A stretch of 64,000 bases of DNA, from the NCBI GenBank assembly GCA_900555985.1, contig USNF01000002.1:1-64000 (forward strand), read 5' to 3'. The notes beneath the pieces are model-generated. The model worked only from the letters and a program-made list of their open reading frames with translations. It did no database searches and had not been told where the DNA came from. Positions 57,901 to 64,000 of the stretch are shown one piece after another. Source of the DNA: an uncultured Gemella sp. (GTDB taxonomy: Bacteria > Bacillota > Bacilli > Staphylococcales > Gemellaceae). How positions within the stretch are numbered: the first letter of the stretch is position 1; each line of letters opens with the position of its first letter. A program made the translations under genes and the position numbers.

Positions 57901-59070
57901 TTATTTATTTTTTTCTTTATATAACTCTACACCTTTTTTAAATCTTAACAAGGCATCTTCTAAAACTTTTCTAGTACAAGCGAAGTTTAATCTAGCTTTT
58001 CCTTCGCCACCTTTTCCAAATTCACTACCTGGATTAAGTTTTAATTTTACATTATCATATAAAAAATCACAAAATTCATCAGAATCTGTTGAAATAGCAG
58101 AAAAGTCTATCCACTCAAGATACGTTGCATATGTCGGTGTTAATTTAATTTCAGGTATTTCTCTAGCAAAGAATTCTTTAACATATTCTCTATTTTCTTT
58201 TAAAACACCCATTAGCTCATCGAACCATTCTCCACCTTTATTATATGCAGCTGTTGTTACTGGTCCTGATAAAAAGTTATTAGTATTTGTTTTATTCTTA
58301 ATTAGTACTTTTCTAATTTTTTCACGATATTCTTCATTTGGAACTATTATATTGGATGTTCTTGCTCCAGCAATATTAAATGTTTTTGTAGGTGCTATAT
58401 AAGTAACAGTATTGTTTTTCGCCCAATCCGACACTGAATGTGACATTACGTGAGTTTTTTCATCAAAAGTTAAATCACAATGGATTTCATCAGAAATTAA
58501 AATTACATTATATTTTTCACATAGCTGTGTTACTTTTAATACCTCTTCTTTACTCCAAACCCTTCCTAATGGATTATGAGGACTGCAAAGTATCATCATT
58601 TTCACATCATTATTTGAAAGATGATTTTCTAATCTTTCAAAGTTTATGTAATAATCATCTGTATAATCTAAATCGCATTGCACAAAATTTCTTTCACATT
58701 CTTTAATATTTGTAAAGAAATAAGCATATACAGGTGTAAGAAGTAATATTGAATCACCTTTTTCAGTCAATGCTTCTATCGTAGCATTTATTGCTGGTCG
58801 AACCCCTGTAACATATAGCAACCAATCTTTCTCTAAATTAACTTTATGTACTTTTTTATACCAGTTTATCACAGAATCATAGTATGCATCATCTAAAACA
58901 TCATAACCATATATCCCATGGGCGACTCGCCTTAAGATCTCCTCAGTTATTTCTGGGGCAACAGGAAAGTCCATATCTGCTACTGTCATAGAGATATACC
59001 CTTCTCCCACATTCCATTTTTTTGAGTTTTTTCCAACTCTATCTATAACTTCAGAAAAATTGTATTTCAT
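57901..59070 (-). CDS. MalY/PatB-type PLP C-S lyase or aminotransferase
   Basis: 389-residue fold-type I PLP enzyme. The active-site Lys is in APTKTFNIAGARTSNIIVP, the Asp-Tyr type cofactor contacts in LISDEIHCDLTFDE, and the aromatic segment PVYAYFFTNIKECER fits MalY/PatB. Such enzymes cleave cystathionine (beta-lyase), giving homocysteine, and may release hydrogen sulphide from cysteine. The frame opens at 59103, but AAGGAGA before the ATG at 59068-59070 and the alignment of the family start favour 59070. There is no sulphur gene cluster next to it, so the exact role is open. Confidence 0.87.
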   Translation of the reverse strand: MKYNFSEVIDRVGKNSKKWNVGEGYISMTVADMDFPVAPEITEEILRRVAHGIYGYDVLDDAYYDSVINWYKKVHKVNLEKDWLLYVTGVRPAINATIEALTEKGDSILLLTPVYAYFFTNIKECERNFVQCDLDYTDDYYINFERLENHLSNNDVKMMILCSPHNPLGRVWSKEEVLKVTQLCEKYNVILISDEIHCDLTFDEKTHVMSHSVSDWAKNNTVTYIAPTKTFNIAGARTSNIIVPNEEYREKIRKVLIKNKTNTNNFLSGPVTTAAYNKGGEWFDELMGVLKENREYVKEFFAREIPEIKLTPTYATYLEWIDFSAISTDSDEFCDFLYDNVKLKLNPGSEFGKGGEGKARLNFACTRKVLEDALLRFKKGVELYKEKNK

Positions 59071-59278
59071 ATTAATGATCTCCTTATCATTTTTTTTAGT
59101 CATTATTTAAAGTTAATTTTGAAAAAAATCGCAAATTTTTTATAAGCGTTTTACTAGCTTTATTTTAACATAAACTTCATATTTTTCCTAAACTTTTTGG
59201 CTAAAAAAATACAATTTTTGAAAAAATTTTTATACGTTTACATAAAAAACTTTTAATTACAATAATTATGGTTATCTT

Positions 59279-59680
59279 TTAATTTTTTTTAATAAATTTT
59301 TCCGCTATAGCTAAACTTATTACAAGCAATAATATTGCCGCCGACCAAACTAAGACACTTTTTGGATCATCATGTTCTACTATTATTAATCTTACAATAG
59401 CAGTTATACCAATATATATAAAATATCTAAGTGGGAAGTGATAATTATTTTTAAAATACTTTACAATAAGTGCTACAAATTCAAAGTATAAGAAGAAAAC
59501 TAAAATTTCTTCAATAAAACTTTGATAGTTACCAGTATTTGTTATAAATTTCATTCCTTCAACAACAATTTCTTTTAATTCAATTAACAATCCAAATGAT
59601 AATAAAATACCTACTGTAAGTAACCCAATATTCATTATCCATAAAAATAAGTTTGATATTTTTCTACTAAATTTTTCCAT
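59279..59680 (-). CDS. psiE: PsiE-family membrane protein
   Basis: 133-residue protein with four membrane segments (about 12-32, 52-72, 84-102 and 107-126). PsiE (phosphate-starvation-inducible E) family members share the pattern FVALIVKYFKNNYHFPLRYFIYIGITAIVRLIIVEH seen here in pieces: FPLRYFIYIGITAIVRLIIV is diagnostic. Its biochemical function is unknown. Monocistronic on the minus strand, with AGGAG upstream. No phosphate genes are nearby. Confidence 0.8.
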   Translation of the reverse strand: MEKFSRKISNLFLWIMNIGLLTVGILLSFGLLIELKEIVVEGMKFITNTGNYQSFIEEILVFFLYFEFVALIVKYFKNNYHFPLRYFIYIGITAIVRLIIVEHDDPKSVLVWSAAILLLVISLAIAEKFIKKN

Positions 59681-59807
59681 TAGGACTCCTTTTTAGTTTA
59701 TTTAAAAATTAATTTTAACATAACAATTATTTTATTCATATAATCTTGCTCATTGTATCTTAACATTCAATATGTTATACTTATTATATTTATATATGGA
59801 GGTTTTT

Positions 59808-60338
59808 ATGATAGAATTAAAAAAAATATTACCCGATAACTTAACAGAACTTTATAATATTATGTATAACTCTAAAGAACCTGAATGGACGAAACTTAAT
59901 GCACCTTACTTCAATGAATTTAAATTTTTAGACTTAGATACATTTTTACTGAAAAATCATAATGAATTTTTCTTGAGTGATAGGGTACTTGGTATATTTG
60001 TAAATAATAACTTAGTAGGCATTGTTACTAAACATTGGGAAAGTTTTATTACAAGATGGCTAGAAGTCGGTATTGTTATTTATAATGAAGAATATTGGTC
60101 TAAAGGGATCGGAGAAAAAGCTTTGAAGGAATGGTTTGACATTTGCTTTAAAGAACATCCAGAAATTGCCAGACTAGGTTTAACAACTTGGAGCGGTAAT
60201 ATTGGAATGATGAAACTATCAGAAAAGTTAGGATTAAAACTTGAAGGTAGAATTCGTAAAGTTAGATACTATAAAGATGTCTACTATGATTCTGTAAAAT
60301 ATGGTATTTTAAGAGAAGAATATTATAAATTAAAATAA
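59808..60338 (+). CDS. GNAT acetyltransferase, RimJ/RimL type
   Basis: 177-residue acetyltransferase of the RimJ/RimL subgroup, which acetylates N-termini or small amines. The acetyl-CoA motif is VIYNEEYWSKGIGEKALKEW, followed by LTTWSGNIGMMKLSEKLGL and EGRIRKVRYYKDVYYDSVKYGI, the usual closing block. The ATG at 59808 with GGAGG upstream is chosen over earlier ATGs. It precedes the acetolactate decarboxylase gene by 16 bases, so the two are probably co-transcribed, although no functional link is evident. Confidence 0.85.
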   Translation: MIELKKILPDNLTELYNIMYNSKEPEWTKLNAPYFNEFKFLDLDTFLLKNHNEFFLSDRVLGIFVNNNLVGIVTKHWESFITRWLEVGIVIYNEEYWSKGIGEKALKEWFDICFKEHPEIARLGLTTWSGNIGMMKLSEKLGLKLEGRIRKVRYYKDVYYDSVKYGILREEYYKLK

Positions 60339-60354
60339 TTTTGGAGGTCTTTAT

Positions 60355-61053
60355 ATGTTATTTCAATATGGTACAATGGCAGGAATAATGGAGGGAGCAT
60401 TTAGTGGATCAATTACCCTGGAAGAACTTCTAAAACATGGTAACTTTGGTATAGGAACTTTTGATGGATTAGATGGTGAAATGATTATTGTTGATGGAAA
60501 AATCTACAAAACTGATTACTATGGTAACTCTTCTATTCAACCTGTATCTAGCACTACACCTTTTGCTAGTATTACAACTTTTAAAGCTAATTATAAAAAA
60601 ATTGATAATTATACTTTTACTAATTTAGTTTCTAAAGTAAATGATTATCTAAATACAAATTATTTTTATGCAATAAAGATAACAGGTACTTTTAATAAAA
60701 TTAACACTCGAGCACCAAAAAAACAAATCAAGCCTTATCCCCCACTTCTAAAGGTATTAGAAACTCAAAATATATTTAAATATAAAAACTCTACTGGTGT
60801 TATAGTTGGTTTCTTTTCTCCAGATTGCGCACATGGAATAGGTGTTGGTGGGCTCCACTTACATTATATAAGTAATGACTTAAAAGATGGAGGACATGTA
60901 TTTAATTTTGAAATAGAAAAGGCACAAATAGAAATTTCAAAACCTTTAGATTACTTTTTGAAATTCCCTCAAACGAATGAATATAGGAATCTTAATATCG
61001 ATACTGAGACTCTTGGTGAACAAATACATAAAGCTGAAGTAAATATAGAATAA
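60355..61053 (+). CDS. alsD: alpha-acetolactate decarboxylase
   Basis: 232-residue zinc enzyme converting acetolactate to acetoin in the butanediol/acetoin pathway. The domain order is the family one: an N-terminal region LFQYGTMAGIMEGAFSGSIT, the motif GIGTFDGLDGEMIIVDGK, and the zinc histidines in AHGIGVGGLHLHYIS, followed by GGHVFNFEIEKAQIEI. Length is normal. It lies beside pyruvate dehydrogenase genes (convergent), consistent with pyruvate overflow metabolism. The acetolactate synthase gene alsS is not in the window. The start follows GGAGG. Confidence 0.93.
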   Translation: MLFQYGTMAGIMEGAFSGSITLEELLKHGNFGIGTFDGLDGEMIIVDGKIYKTDYYGNSSIQPVSSTTPFASITTFKANYKKIDNYTFTNLVSKVNDYLNTNYFYAIKITGTFNKINTRAPKKQIKPYPPLLKVLETQNIFKYKNSTGVIVGFFSPDCAHGIGVGGLHLHYISNDLKDGGHVFNFEIEKAQIEISKPLDYFLKFPQTNEYRNLNIDTETLGEQIHKAEVNIE

Positions 61054-61054
61054 A

Positions 61055-61090
61055 AAAGATGGCTAGCAATAATAATTGCTAGTCATCTTT
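61055..61090. terminator. bidirectional terminator between alsD and the E3 gene
   Basis: AAAGATGGCTAGCAAT / ATTGCTAGTCATCTTT pairs over 16 bp (one G-T) around AATA, between convergent genes. Confidence 0.9.
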
Positions 61091-61103
61091 CTTTTATAAA
61101 AAA

Positions 61104-62852
61104 TTATTTATTTTTTTTCTTAGGTGCATGGATACACATGTCGATACAGTCTGCCATTGCTTCATATAAAGCTTCAGAGTATGTTGGGTGACCGTGAATA
61201 ATATCCATAACATCATCGATTGTCATTTCTGTTTGTAGAAGTGTTGAACCTTCATTAATTAATTCAGCTGCAACTGGTCCTACAATGTGGATACCTAAGA
61301 TTTCTCTGTATTTAGTATCCATAATTACTTTAACAAATCCTTCACCTTGATTTGATGCTAGTGAACGTCCGTTAGCTGCAAAGTTAAATCTACCAACTTT
61401 AACATCATAATTTTGACGAGCTTGTTCTTCAGTTAAACCAACCATTGCAATTTCAGGGTGTGTGTAGATTGCTGCTGGAGTAGCTTTAAGATCAACTTTT
61501 TTACGGTGACCCATTGCATTTTCAGCTGCAACTTCTCCCATCTTGAATGCTGCGTGAGCTAACATCTTAGTTCCGTTGATATCACCAGGTGCATAAACAC
61601 CTTTGATTGAAGTTTCCATATATTCATCAACTTTAACACGACCACGTTCCATTTCAAATTTGTCAGCTAATTCACCAAGACAAGTGTTATCTGGAACACG
61701 TCCAATTGATAATAATACTTTATCAGCAACGATATCTTCTTTACCTTCAACTTTAACAACTACTTCGTGACCTTTATCAACGATTTCAAGTAATTTAGTT
61801 GATGTAAGAACATTAATTCCTTGTTTTCTAAATTGTTTTTCTAATGCTACAGAAGCATCTTTATCCATACCAGCAATTAAACGATCTGCCATTTCGATGA
61901 TAGTAACTTTAGAACCAAATGTAGCAAATGCTTGCCCTAATTCAGATCCAATTACTCCACCACCGATAACAGCTAAACGAGATGGTACTTCTTTAATATC
62001 TAAGAATTCATCACTTGTAAGAACTTTATCACTATCCATACCAGGAATGTTAATTCTACTTACTTTAGATCCACCTGCTAATATTACGCTATCAGCATCA
62101 ATAGTAGTTTTATCATCAACAACAACTTTTTTATCTGCTGTTAATTGTCCAACACCGTTGAATACTTTAACACCGTAAGATTTAAGTAATCCTGCTACAC
62201 CACCTGATAAAGTTTTAGCAACTTTATTTTTAACAGCTACAGTTTGTTCCATATCAACTGAAAATGCATCATTTACAAGTTTGATACCACGATCTTTTGC
62301 TGAACGAATGTGGTTGATAATTTCTGCATTGTGTAGGAAAGTTTTTGTTGGAATACATCCACGGTTTAGACATGTACCACCTAATTCACGATTTTCTACT
62401 AATGCTACTTTACCACCTAATTGTGCTGCTTTAATAGCTGCTACATAACCAGCTGGTCCACCACCAACAACTGCTACATCGTATTCTCCACGACGTTCAC
62501 GTTTAGGTGCAACTTCTTCTTGTTTAGTTTCAGGAACTTTTACATCCGCTGCCACTTCTTTTACTACTTCTGCTGCAGCTGCTGTAAATCCACTTTCTCC
62601 AGGAATTTCTTCACCTGGTTGTCCAATCCATGCAATTGTTTGAACTACAGGTACTGTAGATCCTGCAGGATGAACGATTTTTAATAATGTTCCACTAGCT
62701 TCAGCTTCAACTTCCATATTTACTTTGTCAGTTACGATTTCAAGTAGGACTTCACCTTCTTTTACTTCGTCACCTTCTTGCTTAAACCATTGTACGATTT
62801 CGCCTTCTTCCATTTCACTTCCGGCTTTTGGCATAATAACTTCTACTGCCAT
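61104..62852 (-). CDS. pdhD: dihydrolipoamide dehydrogenase (E3) with N-terminal lipoyl domain
   Basis: 582-residue FAD enzyme that reoxidises lipoamide of pyruvate dehydrogenase. An N-terminal lipoyl domain (about 1-80) carries the lipoylation Lys in EIVTDKVNMEVEA, then a hydrophobic Ala/Val/Pro linker (about 85-125). The flavoprotein part shows the FAD motif VAVVGGGPAGYVAA, the redox disulphide GGTCLNRGCIPTK, the NAD motif LAVIGGGVIGSELGQ and the C-terminal HGHPTYSEALYEA with the catalytic His-Glu. Lipoyl-bearing E3 is seen in streptococci and relatives. It is downstream of E2 on the same strand, with about 57 bases between them. Confidence 0.95.
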   Translation of the reverse strand: MAVEVIMPKAGSEMEEGEIVQWFKQEGDEVKEGEVLLEIVTDKVNMEVEAEASGTLLKIVHPAGSTVPVVQTIAWIGQPGEEIPGESGFTAAAAEVVKEVAADVKVPETKQEEVAPKRERRGEYDVAVVGGGPAGYVAAIKAAQLGGKVALVENRELGGTCLNRGCIPTKTFLHNAEIINHIRSAKDRGIKLVNDAFSVDMEQTVAVKNKVAKTLSGGVAGLLKSYGVKVFNGVGQLTADKKVVVDDKTTIDADSVILAGGSKVSRINIPGMDSDKVLTSDEFLDIKEVPSRLAVIGGGVIGSELGQAFATFGSKVTIIEMADRLIAGMDKDASVALEKQFRKQGINVLTSTKLLEIVDKGHEVVVKVEGKEDIVADKVLLSIGRVPDNTCLGELADKFEMERGRVKVDEYMETSIKGVYAPGDINGTKMLAHAAFKMGEVAAENAMGHRKKVDLKATPAAIYTHPEIAMVGLTEEQARQNYDVKVGRFNFAANGRSLASNQGEGFVKVIMDTKYREILGIHIVGPVAAELINEGSTLLQTEMTIDDVMDIIHGHPTYSEALYEAMADCIDMCIHAPKKKNK

Positions 62853-62909
62853 CTTATAATCACTCCTTAATACACTTTTCTTATATTTTCTATATATATT
62901 ATATCACTT

Positions 62910-64000
62910 TTATATTAGTAATGACAATGGATTTTCTATAGCTTCTTTCAGAGTTTTCATGAATTTAGCCCCTTCTAATCCATCTACCACACGGTGGTCA
63001 GCTGTTAATGTTAATGTCATAATAGGTCTTACAGTCACTTCACCATTGTAAACTACTGGTTTTGGTACAGTAGCACTTACACCTAAAATTGCTGTATTAG
63101 GTTGGTTAATGATTGGTACGAAACTTTTAACTCCGTACATACCTAAGTTACTGATTGTAAATGTTGAATCAGCCATTTCGTCTGGTTTTAATTTACCATT
63201 TAAAGCTTTTGTTGTAATTTCTTTAGACGCTACAACAAGTTCTTTAAGACTCATTTTGTCAGCACCTTTAATTACTGGTACTACTAAACCACTGTCCATA
63301 CCAACTGCGATTGATAAGTTTACATAGTGGTGTAAGTACATTTCTTTTTCATCACTTGATAACGAAGCATTTACATATGGGTGTTTCATTAATGATTTAA
63401 TTACTGCTAATGAAATAAAGTCAGTAACTGTTGCTTTTTTACCAGTTTCTTCAATGATAGCATCAACAACTTTTTTACGTAATGCTAATAGTTCTGTCAT
63501 ATCAACTTCAACATTTACTACAAATGTTGGTGCACTAAAGTATGATTCACTCATACGTTTAGAAATTACTTTACGCATTGGTGACATAGGCACTGTTTCA
63601 ACAACACCCCATTGATTTTCATTTGGAGCTTTTGGTGCTTTCGCTGCTTTTGGAGCAACTTCAGCTTTTGGAGCTGCTTCAGCTTTTTGTGCACCATGAA
63701 GAACTGATAGTACGTCAGCTTTCATGATTTTTCCGTTAGGTCCAGTTCCTACAATACTTTCTGTATTAATTCCTTCTACTTTTGCAATACGTTCTGCAAG
63801 AGGAGAAATTTTAACTTTAGAGTTAAGTTTGTAGTCTAATACGTCATCTTTATGAATTCTTCCTTTAGCTCCAGTTCCTTTTACTTTAGATAAATCAATT
63901 CCTTTTTTACTTGCATAAGCTCTTGCAGCTGGTGTAGCACGTAATCCAGAATAATCAATTTTTTCAACTTCTTTTACTGGAGTATAGTCAACTTTTTTCT
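62910..64000 (-). CDS. pdhC: dihydrolipoamide acetyltransferase (E2), N-terminus outside the window
   Basis: C-terminal part of the E2 core of pyruvate dehydrogenase. The frame stays open to the right edge, so the lipoyl domain and start are not visible; an internal Met at 63725 is not the start. Reading back from the edge there are two tandem peripheral subunit-binding domains: LRATPAARAYASKKGIDLSK then VKGTGAKGRIHKDDV, and ISPLAERIAKVEGINTES then GTGPNGKIMKADV. An Ala/Pro/Lys linker follows, then the catalytic acetyltransferase domain ending in the TADHRVVDG active site. Two binding domains in one E2 is uncommon. The E3 gene follows directly, and the E1 genes are presumably upstream of the edge. 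Confidence 0.92.
   Translation of the reverse strand, partial: KKVDYTPVKEVEKIDYSGLRATPAARAYASKKGIDLSKVKGTGAKGRIHKDDVLDYKLNSKVKISPLAERIAKVEGINTESIVGTGPNGKIMKADVLSVLHGAQKAEAAPKAEVAPKAAKAPKAPNENQWGVVETVPMSPMRKVISKRMSESYFSAPTFVVNVEVDMTELLALRKKVVDAIIEETGKKATVTDFISLAVIKSLMKHPYVNASLSSDEKEMYLHHYVNLSIAVGMDSGLVVPVIKGADKMSLKELVVASKEITTKALNGKLKPDEMADSTFTISNLGMYGVKSFVPIINQPNTAILGVSATVPKPVVYNGEVTVRPIMTLTLTADHRVVDGLEGAKFMKTLKEAIENPLSLLI

Noticed and set aside
1..64000. tRNA, rRNA, CRISPR arrays or prophage
   Set aside because: No cloverleaf clusters, ribosomal sequences, regularly spaced repeats or phage structural genes were seen on reading both strands.

Overview
The window is AT-rich chromosomal DNA of a low-GC Gram-positive coccus or related Firmicute. 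The gene set (lipoyl-E3 of pyruvate dehydrogenase, acetolactate decarboxylase, sortase-type LPKTG surface protein, PTS sugar uptake, rapZ-glmR, CshA helicase, PonA-type PBP) fits the Bacilli, and the low GC and short genes suggest Gemella or a relative. That identification is inference from gene content, not proven by a marker gene. No rRNA, tRNA or CRISPR array was seen.

Layout. 1-500: right end of an IS3-family element. 546-7600: mostly minus-strand housekeeping genes (cshA, a membrane-anchored class A beta-lactamase-fold protein, an acetyltransferase, a TPR protein, the two subunits of a polyprenyl diphosphate synthase, two small membrane proteins). 7776-9678: histidine kinase and response regulator. 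9829-12624: a probable arsenite methyltransferase (arsM) with an in-frame TGA, a COG0523 GTPase and an aquaglyceroporin. 12964-16850: sucrose PTS operon scrA-scrB-scrK with a twin-operator promoter. 16996-25069: membrane GDPD, a secreted repeat protein, gap, an e(P4)-like acid phosphatase lipoprotein and a cell-wall-anchored amidase. 25139-35055: glutamate dehydrogenase, polA, a GT4 glycosyltransferase, a membrane rhodanese, a ClC transporter, a HAD phosphatase and a LacI-type regulator. 35353-37575: metNIQ-type ABC importer. 38101-44470: a type I restriction-modification island (XRE-hsdM-hsdS-hsdR), followed at once by a 33-codon copy of the metQ 3' end. 44619-51732: maltose system (PTS EIICB, MapP-like phosphatase, glycogen phosphorylase, amylomaltase, divergent GntR regulator). 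51770-54994: pgi-glmR-rapZ. 55161-61053: class A PBP, MalY-type lyase, PsiE, acetyltransferase and acetolactate decarboxylase. 61104-64000: E3 and the C-terminal part of E2 of pyruvate dehydrogenase.

The most striking observation is that two genes end, as conventionally read, at TGA codons that look like selenocysteine positions. In arsM the TGA replaces the conserved third arsenic-binding cysteine, and 56 further in-frame codons encode the expected ArsM C-terminus. In the rhodanese gene, reading through TGA would add Sec-Gly and create a C-terminal Cys-Ser-Ala-Sec (CxxU) redox tail. Each TGA is followed by a perfect 7-bp hairpin with a GGN triloop, 17 and 23 nt downstream, within the range usually described for bacterial SECIS elements. 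TGA also serves as an ordinary stop here (metN, hsdM), so general reassignment is unlikely. No selA/selB/selC/selD gene lies in the window, so whether the organism uses selenocysteine must be checked elsewhere in the genome.

Central metabolism dominates the rest: sucrose and maltose are taken up by PTS, maltose 6'-phosphate is probably dephosphorylated by the MapP homologue and processed by MalQ and GlgP, and carbon passes through Pgi and GAPDH to pyruvate dehydrogenase or acetoin.
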